Source: Algoriphagus sp.
GTDB lineage: Bacteria; Bacteroidota; Bacteroidia; Cytophagales; Cyclobacteriaceae
Assembly: GCF_013373065.1 (NCBI RefSeq)
Contig: NZ_JABXIN010000020.1
Coordinates: 16,223 to 80,222, forward strand
Length of the DNA: 64,000 bases
Direction of reading: 5' to 3'
Within the stretch, counting starts at the first letter, position 1. Every line of letters begins with the position of its first letter. The position numbers and the translations under genes are program-made. Shown here piece after piece: positions 8,602 through 20,797 of this stretch. The notes beneath the pieces were generated by a model. That model searched no databases. It was not told the DNA's origin and saw only the letters and a list, made by a program, of their open reading frames with translations.

Positions 8602-9018
8602 TTATTCTCCTTTAAAATCCATACTTACTGAATTGATACAATATCGGATTCCTCCCTGGTCCTTTGGACCGTCAGGGAATCGATGGCCCAAATGAGAACC
8701 GCATTTACCACATAAAATCTCCTCCCGGATCATGAAGTGGGAATAATCCATCTGAACATCTATAGCTTCCGGCCGAATGGGTTCAGTAAAGCTAGGCCAA
8801 CCACAACCACTGTCGTATTTTTTTGAGGAGTGGAAAATTTCATTACCACAAACTTTGCACTCGTAAATACCGGTATCATGATTTAAATAATATTCTCCCG
8901 TGAAAGGGCGCTCGGTGCCTTTTTCAATCAAGACATGGTAAGAAGCTGAGTCCAATTTATTTCTCAATTCCTCTTCAGAAAATTGAACTGGATATACTTT
9001 TTTTTCTTTCTTTTTCAT
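8602..9018 (-). CDS. msrB: peptide-methionine (R)-S-oxide reductase
   Basis: 138 aa; CKVCGNEIFHSSKKYDSGCGWPSFTEPI, CGKCGSHLGHRFPDGP, GIRYCINSVSMDF. Confidence 0.96.
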   Translation of the reverse strand: MKKKEKKVYPVQFSEEELRNKLDSASYHVLIEKGTERPFTGEYYLNHDTGIYECKVCGNEIFHSSKKYDSGCGWPSFTEPIRPEAIDVQMDYSHFMIREEILCGKCGSHLGHRFPDGPKDQGGIRYCINSVSMDFKGE

Positions 9019-9054
9019 TTTTCTATTTGAATAACCGAAACTGGATTAAGAAGT

Positions 9055-11430
9055 TTATCGAGGCTTCAAAATCAAAGGCTCGTCAGAACTTTCTAGAATT
9101 TCATTCTTATCCATGAGTTGGTAGCGGTATTTTCCAGTTGCGTAAAGTGAAGCTTGATCGCTATAATGTTTGCTAAAGCGGTTTCCACTTTGACCGGTAG
9201 GGAGCACAGAAAGAGAACGGCTTACGTCCATAAAGTCAATAAGGATTCTCATAGCAGGACCAGAAGTTACTTTGTAAATCCCCTCACCGTTGAGCTTAAA
9301 TGCCAATTTGTTGATGGACTCATCATTGGCAGGAATAGGATCCGTTTTAACATTGAAGATTTTGTCCAAAGGTTTCTGACTACCCAATGGATGAGGATGT
9401 TCTGCCACTACCACTCTTTCCCAATCCCAGGAATTGATGTTTTCTCCAAGTTGAGCCTCAAGTTCCTCAAGGGTAATTTTTAGACTTTCAGAGAAAATAT
9501 CAGCAAAACTCTCTTTTTCAGGGGTGTTGATATTGTCCCACCAGGGATTTTCCAAATTTCTAACAAAAGTTAAGTTAGATCGGATCATCATGAAAGTGCC
9601 CAAGTAATTTTCAAAAGCATCCTTTCCCAGCTCATCCTCCATCGCAAGTCGGAGGGTATGATAAAGCCATTTGTAATAAATGGTAGGGGTGGAGGAGTAC
9701 AGGTCGTGATTCCCATCCCAGTTTTCCAGTAAGGTTTTTACTTGTTCCTTCCCTTCAAAATCAAAATCTGGGATTTGCTCCAACATGATTTTCGCTATTT
9801 GGGGATGATCTGAATTGACCACTTCCAATTGCACAGACTTCATTTCTTGAATGGTCCAGTCATTTCTTGAGTTGATGGCATCTGCTATCCGCTGCCAACG
9901 TTCTCCAGGATAATAGTAACCGGGGAAGAATATCCCATTTCGAAGCGTATCGGGCTGATTATTTGCCGAGGCAACGAATCCCGATGGAGGGTTGATGCTC
10001 ATGGGATTGGTACTGAAAGGATACCAACCTTGAGGAAGCGTTTCAGGGTCCGAACCATTTGCAAACTCTTTGGAATGAACCTTTTCAGACCGTATTGGCA
10101 ACTTGGCAGCAGCCCACCAGGCAATATTCCCTAAGCTATCACCATACATAATGTTCAATCCCGGTGCATGAATTAAAGCAGCTGCATCCGCCACATCCTG
10201 AATGGTCTGTGCATGATTTATCTTATACATTGCTTCTAGGGCTTTGGTGGGTTCTAGGGTATATACCCACCAACTGCTCACTGGATTGGAACTTAGAGAA
10301 GCAATTTCCGGAACAACTGGATTCATGACTGGCCCATGGATGGTTTCTCGGATCTCAAATTCCACTGGAGGCTGACCTTTTACGGCTATTTGCTCATTTC
10401 TTACAGTAAAGCGTAGAAATTCCTCACCAAACCGGTACTCCTCAGGATTATTGGGATTCAATTGCACTTCAAAAAAGTCCTGATCATCATTTTCAAACAT
10501 GGTGAGGCCTACACTGTGATGTTTGCTATGTCCAACTAGGGCAAAAGGAACTCCAGCAAGGTGATTTCCATAAAAACTATATCCCGGATATTCTAAGTGC
10601 GCCTCATACCAAACAGAGGGGGATGAGAAACCTATATGTGTATCATTGGCGAAAATGACTTTCCCGCTTTTGGTTTTACTTCCCGAAATCACCCATCCAT
10701 TGGATCCTTCCAATAAAGGGATTGGTAATTTTTCCAAAAGACTTACCAAACTTCCATTTGATAGCGTATCCGGATAAAAATTCGGGATAAAATGATGTTC
10801 GGGTAAGGTTTGAATGGATAACGCTTCCAGGTATTCAGGCTCTAATTTTCGCTGCATCAGTGTCACCAAAGGATCTGTTTTTAGAGCCATGGCAAATGTG
10901 AAGGACATATAGCCCGTAATGGCATGAATGTCATTGATGGTGAATTCCCTAGGCTTTTCTCCCAAAAGGGTGTATTCCATGGGTAGCTTGCCTTCACGGA
11001 TAAACTCATTGACGCCATCGATGTAGGCTTCGGTAGCACTTTTCCAAGGGGAGTCAGGTTGTGCATTCCAATAGTCCGTTGAGGTCATCGCATGTTCTGG
11101 AATCCCTAAGGTTCTAAAAAATTGATCAATTTCGAGTACGTCCGGACCTAGAAATTCCGCCAAAGTTCCAGACCCCACTCTTCGCATCATTTCCAACTGG
11201 AAGATTCTGTCTTGCGCATGTAGGTAACCTAAGGCTCGATAAGCATCGGCTTTATTTGCTGCATAAATATGGGGAACCCCGTACTCGTCAAAATATACAG
11301 TGGTTTCTTCGGAAAGACCACTGATTGAAATGTCTCCCTTGTATTGGGGAGAATGAACAAGCACAAAAGTCAAAATTCCCAGGACTAGCAGAAAAATCAG
11401 CAGACCCACAAAGACACCAAGTTTTTTCAT
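9055..11430 (-). CDS. penicillin acylase family protein (Ntn hydrolase)
   Basis: 791 aa; N-terminal membrane anchor, YDEYGVPHIYA-type start, GSNGWVISGSKTKSGKVIFANDTHIGFSSPSVWYEAHL catalytic Ser region, GNIAWWAAAKLPIR. Confidence 0.93.
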   Translation of the reverse strand: MKKLGVFVGLLIFLLVLGILTFVLVHSPQYKGDISISGLSEETTVYFDEYGVPHIYAANKADAYRALGYLHAQDRIFQLEMMRRVGSGTLAEFLGPDVLEIDQFFRTLGIPEHAMTSTDYWNAQPDSPWKSATEAYIDGVNEFIREGKLPMEYTLLGEKPREFTINDIHAITGYMSFTFAMALKTDPLVTLMQRKLEPEYLEALSIQTLPEHHFIPNFYPDTLSNGSLVSLLEKLPIPLLEGSNGWVISGSKTKSGKVIFANDTHIGFSSPSVWYEAHLEYPGYSFYGNHLAGVPFALVGHSKHHSVGLTMFENDDQDFFEVQLNPNNPEEYRFGEEFLRFTVRNEQIAVKGQPPVEFEIRETIHGPVMNPVVPEIASLSSNPVSSWWVYTLEPTKALEAMYKINHAQTIQDVADAAALIHAPGLNIMYGDSLGNIAWWAAAKLPIRSEKVHSKEFANGSDPETLPQGWYPFSTNPMSINPPSGFVASANNQPDTLRNGIFFPGYYYPGERWQRIADAINSRNDWTIQEMKSVQLEVVNSDHPQIAKIMLEQIPDFDFEGKEQVKTLLENWDGNHDLYSSTPTIYYKWLYHTLRLAMEDELGKDAFENYLGTFMMIRSNLTFVRNLENPWWDNINTPEKESFADIFSESLKITLEELEAQLGENINSWDWERVVVAEHPHPLGSQKPLDKIFNVKTDPIPANDESINKLAFKLNGEGIYKVTSGPAMRILIDFMDVSRSLSVLPTGQSGNRFSKHYSDQASLYATGKYRYQLMDKNEILESSDEPLILKPR

Positions 11431-11537
11431 AGAATTTTAGGTATTAAATAAAGTCTAGTTTACAAAAAATGATGATTATTCAGCTATTATTTTTTTGCTT
11501 TTAGTGGGTTATGAAATTGCCCTCATTAGGTGAAGGC

Positions 11538-12722
11538 TTAGCTGCAGTCTTCTATAGCTTTAAAAATAAGCTTACAAGCTGTGCGGATTTCATCCTTAGA
11601 AATAATTAAGGGTGGAGCAATTCGCATGGAATCATCACAGAAAAGGAACCAATCTGTTATGACTCCCAATTCAATCGCTCGGTCAATAATCGGCTTTAGA
11701 ATATCAAAAGATTCAAATTCCACAGCCATCATTAACCCTTTGTTTCGGATGGCTTTGATTTTGGGATGAACCAAAAGCTCTCGAAAGAGATTTGCTTTTT
11801 CCTCAACTTGATCAATAAGTTTCTCCTCCTGTAGAATTTGAATGGTTGCCAATGAGGCAGCTGCACTCACAGGATGACCTCCAAAGGTGGTGATATGACC
11901 CAATAGGGGATTGTTTTTGAAAACACCCATCAACTCCTTATTGGCAATAAAAGCTCCAATGGGCATTCCGCCTCCCATTCCTTTGGCACAAACCACCACA
12001 TCCGGAATAATTTCAAAATGCTCAAAAGCCCAAAATTTACCGGTTCTTCCAAATCCAGCTTGGATCTCATCCAAGATTAAAATTGTCCCTGTTTCATCGC
12101 ACTTTTTACGCAAAGCTTGAAAATATTCCTTGCAAGCTACCCGAATTCCAGCTTCTCCCTGAATGGTTTCGATGACTACTGCGGCAGTCTTTTCATTGAT
12201 TTTTTCCAAATCTGAAAAAGACCCATAGACAATATGACTGACTCCCGGGACCAAAGGACGATAAGCGCGTTTGAAAATTTCATTTCCTCCTATACTCAAG
12301 GCTCCCTGTGAGCTTCCATGATAGGCATTGACGCAGGAAATGATTTCAGCCCTTCCAGTGTATCTCTTGGCAAGTTTCAATGCGCCTTCAATGGCTTCGG
12401 ATCCACTATTCACCAAATAGACATTGTCCAATTTTTCAGGTAGCGTATCGCATAAGGCTTTAGCGAGACGGGTTTGGGGGCTTTGAACGTATTCCCCATA
12501 AACCATCAGGTGTAGGTAATGATCCAGTTGATTATGAATTGCTTCCAAAACTTTCGGATGCCGATGGCCAACATTGCTGACCCCGATTCCGGAAATCAAA
12601 TCCATATATTTTTCTCCATTTGGGCCATAGAGATAGATTCCCTCTGCTTTTTCCACTTCAATCAAAAGTGGAAAATCAGTGGTTTGAGCCAAATGTGAAA
12701 GGAAAAGTTGTCGGTTGTTCAT
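11538..12722 (-). CDS. class III aminotransferase (acetylornithine-aminotransferase-like)
   Basis: 394 aa; NSGSEAIEGALKLAKRYTGR, LILDEIQAGFGRTGKFWAFEHF, GHITTFGGHPVSAAA. Confidence 0.9.
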   Translation of the reverse strand: MNNRQLFLSHLAQTTDFPLLIEVEKAEGIYLYGPNGEKYMDLISGIGVSNVGHRHPKVLEAIHNQLDHYLHLMVYGEYVQSPQTRLAKALCDTLPEKLDNVYLVNSGSEAIEGALKLAKRYTGRAEIISCVNAYHGSSQGALSIGGNEIFKRAYRPLVPGVSHIVYGSFSDLEKINEKTAAVVIETIQGEAGIRVACKEYFQALRKKCDETGTILILDEIQAGFGRTGKFWAFEHFEIIPDVVVCAKGMGGGMPIGAFIANKELMGVFKNNPLLGHITTFGGHPVSAAASLATIQILQEEKLIDQVEEKANLFRELLVHPKIKAIRNKGLMMAVEFESFDILKPIIDRAIELGVITDWFLFCDDSMRIAPPLIISKDEIRTACKLIFKAIEDCS

Positions 12723-12725
12723 GCT

Positions 12726-13643
12726 TTAAAAACTCCGAAAGCGGTAAAAGATTCCCAAAGGAAGTTTTTTATGAAAAGAATCCTCTAAGTACAACTCCCC
12801 ATGCTCGGCATGTTGAATGTTCTTGAAATTCGATTGAATTAAATTGACTGCGATTAAAGAAGAAAAGCTCAGGGAATACATATTTAATAAAAGAAAATGT
12901 GCTTTGGGATCCAGAATTTCTGCACAGACTTTCAAAAGCTCATTGATCTGCTCTTCCAAAACCCACTTTTCTCCGTCAGGACCTCGCCCATAAGCTGGAG
13001 GATCCAATATGATTCCCTGATAGGTGTTTCCTCTGCGGGCTTCACGTTTGATGAATTTCATAGCATCATCTACGATCCACCGGATACCGTCTAAGCCGGA
13101 GGCCTCCATATTATGCCTGGACCAAGTCACGACTTGTTTCACAGAATCCAAGTGCGTGACGTCTGCTCCGGCAGCTCGTGCTGCCACAGAAGCTGCTCCT
13201 GTGTAGGCAAAAAGATTTAAAACTTTTGGGTTGGAATGAGGGAATGCTCGAATGGTCTGGTAGATGTAATCCCAGTTAACAGCCTGCTCAGGGAATAAAC
13301 CGATGTGTTTGAAAGAGGTTTGGGCAAGATTCAGATTAAGGTGTAGCCCTTCTGTATTCTTATAAGTAATCTGCCAATTATGGGGCATTTTTTTGAGTTG
13401 CTCCCAACGACCCTTTTCAGGATTGTTCTTTTCTTTCGCAAAATGAGCATGGGCTTTTTTTCTCCATTCCGATTCAGGAAGGGATTTGTCCCAGATTGCC
13501 TGAGGTTCGGGTCTACTGATTATGAAATCACCGAATCGCTCTAGTTTTTCAAAACCTCCCGTGTCAATTAATTCATAATCCTTCCACGGGCCCGGAGCCA
13601 AAGACAAAATGCTTTCTTTCATTTTCAATTTTTCTAAGCCCAA
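12726..13643 (-). CDS. class I SAM-dependent rRNA methyltransferase (RlmI/RlmK-like)
   Basis: 305 aa; VLNLFAYTGAASVAARAAGADVTHLDSVKQVVTWSRHNMEASGL, GIILDPPAYGRGPDGEKWVLEE. Confidence 0.88.
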   Translation of the reverse strand: MGLEKLKMKESILSLAPGPWKDYELIDTGGFEKLERFGDFIISRPEPQAIWDKSLPESEWRKKAHAHFAKEKNNPEKGRWEQLKKMPHNWQITYKNTEGLHLNLNLAQTSFKHIGLFPEQAVNWDYIYQTIRAFPHSNPKVLNLFAYTGAASVAARAAGADVTHLDSVKQVVTWSRHNMEASGLDGIRWIVDDAMKFIKREARRGNTYQGIILDPPAYGRGPDGEKWVLEEQINELLKVCAEILDPKAHFLLLNMYSLSFSSLIAVNLIQSNFKNIQHAEHGELYLEDSFHKKLPLGIFYRFRSF

Positions 13644-13884
13644 AAATAAGGGATTTAGGGGAGTTGGAGTCGAAAATGGTGGAAATCCCCTTTTCCGAGT
13701 TTAGAAATGGGTTCCCTTTCATCCAAACTGGAAAGAAATGTAAAAAATATGGCTTTGGTTTTCAGTAAGATGAATCAGAAAACAGGGATTATTCTGTTTT
13801 GTATGCAGGGATTTTGATACAGAAATTGTATTTTTCCACTTCATGTTTTTCAAGAATCCATGCTTATACGCTTCAATTTGATCC

Positions 13885-14706
13885 ATGTCTAAAAAACTGA
13901 TTGATGTAGAAAAAGCAATTCATTCCAAGAATCCAAAGTTGTTGAAATGGATGCCCGGTTTTGTGCTGTCTTACATCAAAAATGTAACGCATGAATCTTG
14001 GATGAATTCCATCATGGAGCGGATTGGACATTTGAAGGGTTTGGACTTTGTGGATGCTTTGGTTCATGAATTTGAGTTAGATGTCCAGTTGGTCGGTGCT
14101 GAAAAAATCCCGGAAAAAGGAGGGGTAATTATCGCAGCGAATCATCCTTTGGGTGGAATGGACGGGATTGCCTTGATGCATGCCATTGGAAAAATCAGGC
14201 CAGATATTCGTTTTTTGGTCAATGATCTCCTGATGACCTTCGATAATTTTGATCCGCTTTTTGTTCCGGTGAACAAACATGGACGCAATTCCATGGAAAC
14301 TATTCAAAAAATTGAAGAAGCGTATTCAGGGGATTATGTAGTCATTATTTTTCCAGCAGGATTAGTCTCCAGAAAATCCAATCTAGGTATTCGAGATTTG
14401 ACTTGGAGAAAAAGTTTTATTACCAAAGCCAAGAAATATAAAAAGGATATCATCCTTTGTTTCATAGGGGGAAGAAATTCAAATTTCTTTTACAATTTGG
14501 CCAATTGGCGTAAAAAACTGGGGATAAAGGCTAATTTAGAGATGTTTTATTTGGCCGATGAGATGTATAAGCAGCGTGGCCAACAGGTTAAAATCCAATT
14601 GGGCGAAGTAATCAATCCGTCCCAGTTGACCCCAGAGAAGTCAGAGCTCAAATGGGCAGAATATTTGAAAGGTAAGGTGTATGAAATCGGATCTAAAAAT
14701 GGATAA
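13885..14706 (+). CDS. lysophospholipid/amino-lipid O-acyltransferase (GlsA/OlsA-like)
   Basis: 273 aa; KGGVIIAANHPLGGMDGIAL (HX4D-like), VVIIFPAGLVSRK; overlaps downstream GNAT-type acyltransferase. Confidence 0.82.
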   Translation: MSKKLIDVEKAIHSKNPKLLKWMPGFVLSYIKNVTHESWMNSIMERIGHLKGLDFVDALVHEFELDVQLVGAEKIPEKGGVIIAANHPLGGMDGIALMHAIGKIRPDIRFLVNDLLMTFDNFDPLFVPVNKHGRNSMETIQKIEEAYSGDYVVIIFPAGLVSRKSNLGIRDLTWRKSFITKAKKYKKDIILCFIGGRNSNFFYNLANWRKKLGIKANLEMFYLADEMYKQRGQQVKIQLGEVINPSQLTPEKSELKWAEYLKGKVYEIGSKNG

Positions 14707-15664
14707 GGAAGAAGCGATTATACCCACGGTAGATCGGGAACTTTTAAAGTCTGAATTGACGCCTGAACGTTTTCTTCGCTATACAAACAACGGGAACAAC
14801 CTCGTGTACCTGGTTAATTATCATAATTCTCCGAACGTGGTCCGAGAAGTGGGAAGATTACGGGAATTGACTTTTCGGGCTGCAGGAGGGGGAACCGGTT
14901 TGAGTATGGATTTGGATGAAAATGATACTAGTCCAAATTGCTATGAGCAGTTGATAACCTGGAATCCTGAAGATGAAGAGATCGTAGCGGGATATCGCTT
15001 AATTCACTGCAAAAACGCCATTGACGTGGAAGGGGAGATAAATCTTTCGACCGTTCATCTTTTTGAATTTTCACCTGAGTTTGTTCAGAACTTTTTACCA
15101 AAAACCATTGAATTAGGAAGGTCTTTTGTCCAGCCAAAATACCAGCCCAGTTTCGACAATCGAAAAGGGATTTTCAGTTTGGATAATTTATGGGATGGCT
15201 TGGGTGCTGTTGTCTTATTAAATCCCGATGTGAAATATCTGTTTGGGAAAGTAACCATGTATCCACATTATCACCGGGAAGCTCGGGATTTGTTATTGGT
15301 TTTTATGAATCATTATTTTCCGGATCGACGGAACCTGGTACAGCCTAAAGCTGAACTCAATTTGACCTATGAAACAGCCGTTGGAAACGGTCCCAATCCT
15401 TTTGAAAAATTAGATTATAAAGAAGGATATAAGTTGCTGAATTCCAGAATCAGAGCTTATGGAGAAAACATACCTCCTTTGATCAATACCTACATGAATC
15501 TTTCGCCAACCATGATGACTTTTGGTACGGCCTTGAATGATGAATTTGGAGAAGTAGAAGAAACTGGGATTTTGATCACCTTGGATGATATCTACGAGTC
15601 AAAAAAGCATCGGCATATGGATACCTTTGATCGGGACCGTGTTTTTGGATCAAGAGATGTCTGA
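14699..15664 (+). CDS. N-acyltransferase, GNAT/OlsB-GlsB-like (ornithine/glycine lipid synthesis)
   Basis: MDKEEAIIPTVDRELLKSELTPERFL...; RELTFRAAGGGTGLSMDLDENDTSPNCYEQLITWNPEDEEIVAGYRL, ELGRSFVQPKYQP. ATG at 14699 preferred over 14681. Confidence 0.82.
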   Translation: MDKEEAIIPTVDRELLKSELTPERFLRYTNNGNNLVYLVNYHNSPNVVREVGRLRELTFRAAGGGTGLSMDLDENDTSPNCYEQLITWNPEDEEIVAGYRLIHCKNAIDVEGEINLSTVHLFEFSPEFVQNFLPKTIELGRSFVQPKYQPSFDNRKGIFSLDNLWDGLGAVVLLNPDVKYLFGKVTMYPHYHREARDLLLVFMNHYFPDRRNLVQPKAELNLTYETAVGNGPNPFEKLDYKEGYKLLNSRIRAYGENIPPLINTYMNLSPTMMTFGTALNDEFGEVEETGILITLDDIYESKKHRHMDTFDRDRVFGSRDV

Positions 15665-16031
15665 AAAACATTTGACACTGATTGTAGGCGCAACTACAAA
15701 TCCTTCCCGCTATGCTTATTTGGCGGCTCGAATGTTTGAGGAGCGCCAAATTCCTTTCATACCCATTGGGATCAAAAAAGGAGAGGTATTTGGAAAAGAA
15801 ATTTTGGATCTTCGAACTCGACCAAAATTAGAAGAGATTCATACCATCACCTTGTACATTGGTCCACAACATCAGGAAGAGTGGATCGAATACCTGCTCA
15901 GTCTTCATCCAAAGCGAATTATTTTTAATCCTGGAACGGAAAATATGGATTTTGCGAACCGTGCAAAAAAAGAGGGAATAGAAGTTCTTTTTGCTTGTAA
16001 TTTGGTGATGTTGAGTACAGGTCAATATTAA
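15657..16031 (+). CDS. CoA-binding domain protein (YccU-like)
   Basis: MSEKHLTLIVGATTNPSRYAYLAARMFEERQIPFIPIGIKKGEVFG...IIFNPGTENMDFANRAKKEGIEVLFACNLVMLSTGQY; start corrected from 15585. Confidence 0.85.
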   Translation: MSEKHLTLIVGATTNPSRYAYLAARMFEERQIPFIPIGIKKGEVFGKEILDLRTRPKLEEIHTITLYIGPQHQEEWIEYLLSLHPKRIIFNPGTENMDFANRAKKEGIEVLFACNLVMLSTGQY

Positions 16032-16220
16032 GAGAAGTATAGTCTACTTAGAATAGATTCAGGTCCTAAAATCAAGAAGGACAAGAATTGATTTTTTTTG
16101 AATTAAAAAAACATTAAAAAAAGCTGAAAACCCCGCTTTTAGCTTTCTGTTTTCCGCGGTCAACTCACATTTTTTGCTTATCTTGCCCAATCATTTGAAA
16201 ATTTAAAAAACACCGACTGA

Positions 16221-18209
<1,989 letters not shown>

Positions 18210-18211
18210 GG

Positions 18212-18243
18212 AATCAAAAAGGGCTTTTAAGCCCTTTTTTTAA
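18212..18243 (+). terminator. gyrB terminator
   Basis: AAAAAGGGCTT-tta-AGCCCTTTTTTT. Confidence 0.75.
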
Positions 18244-18306
18244 TCAAAAAAATCTAACCGTAAAGTTTTCTTAAAAAGGCTATTTTTAGCAAATAGAATT
18301 TAGGCT

Positions 18307-20436
18307 ATGAAACAAGGAGTAAGAGAACGATTTGAATCAGTCATTCAGCAAAGTGACCTGATAAGCCGTGATTTGAGTTGGTTGAAATTTAATGAGCGGG
18401 TTTTGGATCAATCAAAAAAAGAGCATCGCTCGCTTTTTGAAAAGCTCAAGTTTCTGGCGATCACCGCATCCAACTTGGATGAGTTTTTTATGATTCGGGT
18501 AGGCTCTTTGTATAATTACCTGGATTACGAAAAGGAGCGAGTAGATTATTCTGGTCTTCGTGAGGAGCCTTTCAAATCCACCTTGATGGAAGAGTGTCAG
18601 AAATTCCACGAGGCGCAGCATACGCACTTTACAGACAATATTTTACCGAAGCTTCCAGAAGAGGGAATTACCCTTTGTAATATTTCCAAACTGACCGAAG
18701 CTGAGCAGAAAAAGGTAAAGGAATATTTCGAAAGAGCTATTTACCCTATGCTGACTCCGATGGTCTATGATGGCTATCGAACTTTCCCGATTTTGATGAA
18801 TAAGCTGCTCATTTTTGGAGTGGTTACTACGAGTCCGGGTGAGCGAAAAGATATGCGAAAGCTTTCTTTTGTACAGATTCCAGCCAATATACCTCGGTTT
18901 TTTGAAGTTGAGCGATCCAACTCTCTGATGTTGGTGCCCATAGAAGAGGTTATTCGAGAGCATATCGTTTCCCTTTTCAGAAATGTGGATATACAATCAA
19001 TCAGTCTTTTCCGAATAACACGTAATGGGGATTTTACCTTGGAAGAGACTGAAGATATGGACGCAAATTTCCTGGAAGAAGTGAAGCGAAAGCTCATGGA
19101 GCGTAAAACAGGGCGTGTGGTTCGAATTGAGATAGAGGAGGGTTACAGCAAGTGGATGCTTAATTCCCTACTTGAACGATGGAAATTGAAATCCGATTCT
19201 GTATTCCATGTTCAACGAAAAAGCATGATCGATTTTACGGGGCTTTGGCAAATTGTAGGAAATAAGCGTTTTCGAGATCGACTTCCTCAAATGCCGGATC
19301 CAGTGAAACCGCTTTCCTACCAAGATGAAGGTCGAGTGGAAATTTTTGATGTGTTGAAGGAAAAAGATATCCTGTTGCATCATCCATATAATAACATTGA
19401 TTCGATTTTGGATTTGATAGAACATGCAGCAGAAGATCCCGGCGTCATGGCTATCAAAATGACCATTTATCGATTGGCGAAGGAAAGCCGAATCACCAAG
19501 GCCTTATTGAAAGCCGCAGAAAATGGAAAACACGTTTCTGTACTTTTTGAGGTAAAGGCTCGGTTTGACGAAGAGAATAATATCCGAGAGGCCAAAAAGC
19601 TTCAAAAGGCAGGTTGCTTTGTGATTTATGGAATAACTCACTTGAAGACCCATACAAAGCTATTGTTGATCGTGAAGAAAGACGGAAGCGAAATCACACG
19701 CTATGTTCATTTGGGTTCAGGAAATTACAATGAAGACACGGCCCGTCTTTATACAGATATTGGTTTATTAACGACCAATGAAATTTTGGCAAACGATGTG
19801 TCCGAATTTTTCAATGTAATTACTGGGCATTCCATGCCGACAACCTATCAGAATTTGATTACAGCTCCACGGGATATGCGTAATCAGCTGATTGAATATA
19901 TCGAACAAGAAGCGGAAAATGCCAGAAATGGACTTCCTGCAGGTATTTTTATTAAAGTAAACTCTCTGGAGGATTCAGAGACGATCTACGCTCTTTATCG
20001 TGCATCCCAGTCGGGAGTGACCATCAAATTGATTATTCGTGGTATTTGCTGCTTACGACCGGGACGAAAAGGTCTCAGTGAAAATATTGAAGTGATTTCC
20101 ATAGTCGGAGATTTCTTGGAGCATTCTAGGATTTACCATTTCCACAATAATGGGGATACTCGAACTTATGCCGGTAGTGCGGATATGATGGTTCGTAGTT
20201 TTGATAAGCGTTTGGAAAGTTTGTTTAAAGTGGAAGCGCCTCTTTTGGAAAAGCAATTGATGAATATTCTTTCCTATAATTTAAAAGATAACTTCAACTC
20301 CTATGTGATGCAGGAGGACGGCACCTATCTCGCTAAACATCCGGTAGGGGATGAACCTGTATTCAATGTTCACAAGGAGTTTTTCAATTTAGACCCTGAA
20401 AAAGTAATGGAGGTCCAATTGATTCCAAGCGCTTGA
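18307..20436 (+). CDS. ppk1: polyphosphate kinase 1
   Basis: 709 aa; SRDLSWLKFNERVLDQSKKE, LLHHPYNNIDSILDLIEHAAEDPGVMAIKMTIYRLAKES, HLKTHTKLLLIVKKDG, YHFHNNGDTRTYAGSADMMVRSFDKR. Confidence 0.97.
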   Translation: MKQGVRERFESVIQQSDLISRDLSWLKFNERVLDQSKKEHRSLFEKLKFLAITASNLDEFFMIRVGSLYNYLDYEKERVDYSGLREEPFKSTLMEECQKFHEAQHTHFTDNILPKLPEEGITLCNISKLTEAEQKKVKEYFERAIYPMLTPMVYDGYRTFPILMNKLLIFGVVTTSPGERKDMRKLSFVQIPANIPRFFEVERSNSLMLVPIEEVIREHIVSLFRNVDIQSISLFRITRNGDFTLEETEDMDANFLEEVKRKLMERKTGRVVRIEIEEGYSKWMLNSLLERWKLKSDSVFHVQRKSMIDFTGLWQIVGNKRFRDRLPQMPDPVKPLSYQDEGRVEIFDVLKEKDILLHHPYNNIDSILDLIEHAAEDPGVMAIKMTIYRLAKESRITKALLKAAENGKHVSVLFEVKARFDEENNIREAKKLQKAGCFVIYGITHLKTHTKLLLIVKKDGSEITRYVHLGSGNYNEDTARLYTDIGLLTTNEILANDVSEFFNVITGHSMPTTYQNLITAPRDMRNQLIEYIEQEAENARNGLPAGIFIKVNSLEDSETIYALYRASQSGVTIKLIIRGICCLRPGRKGLSENIEVISIVGDFLEHSRIYHFHNNGDTRTYAGSADMMVRSFDKRLESLFKVEAPLLEKQLMNILSYNLKDNFNSYVMQEDGTYLAKHPVGDEPVFNVHKEFFNLDPEKVMEVQLIPSA

Positions 20437-20460
20437 AATCCCAACGATAGCGAATAAATA

Positions 20461-20488
20461 AGCCACACTTTCAAGGTGTGGCTTTTGT
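20461..20488. terminator. terminator between ppk1 and DUF202-like gene
   Basis: AAGCCACAC-tttcaa-G-GTGTGGCTTTTGTTTT. Confidence 0.7.
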
Positions 20489-20489
20489 T

Positions 20490-20765
20490 TTACATTTTGG
20501 TATAATGCCCTTTTTGAAGACGTTTTTTGACTTTAAAGAAATTGATGATTCCCACCACTAAAAAGATTATACTCAGGACAAAGGCGAGGTATCCAAAATT
20601 TCGGATTTGATCTAATCCTTTTACCTGAAATAGGGCAGTTCCACTGACCAAGAAATAAAGAGAAGTCCGAATATAAGAAAGCAAGGTGCGGTCATTGGCA
20701 AGGGTTGTACGTTGTCTTGCCAAAAAATCCCTAACAATTAGCTCATTTTCAGTATCCTTTTCCAT
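20490..20765 (-). CDS. DUF202/YidH-like small membrane protein
   Basis: 91 aa; RDFLARQRTTLANDRTLLSYIRTSLYFLVSGTALFQV with TM segments. Confidence 0.85.
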   Translation of the reverse strand: MEKDTENELIVRDFLARQRTTLANDRTLLSYIRTSLYFLVSGTALFQVKGLDQIRNFGYLAFVLSIIFLVVGIINFFKVKKRLQKGHYTKM

Positions 20766-20797
20766 ATTTTTATCGCATCAATTAATTTTCTTTTAGA

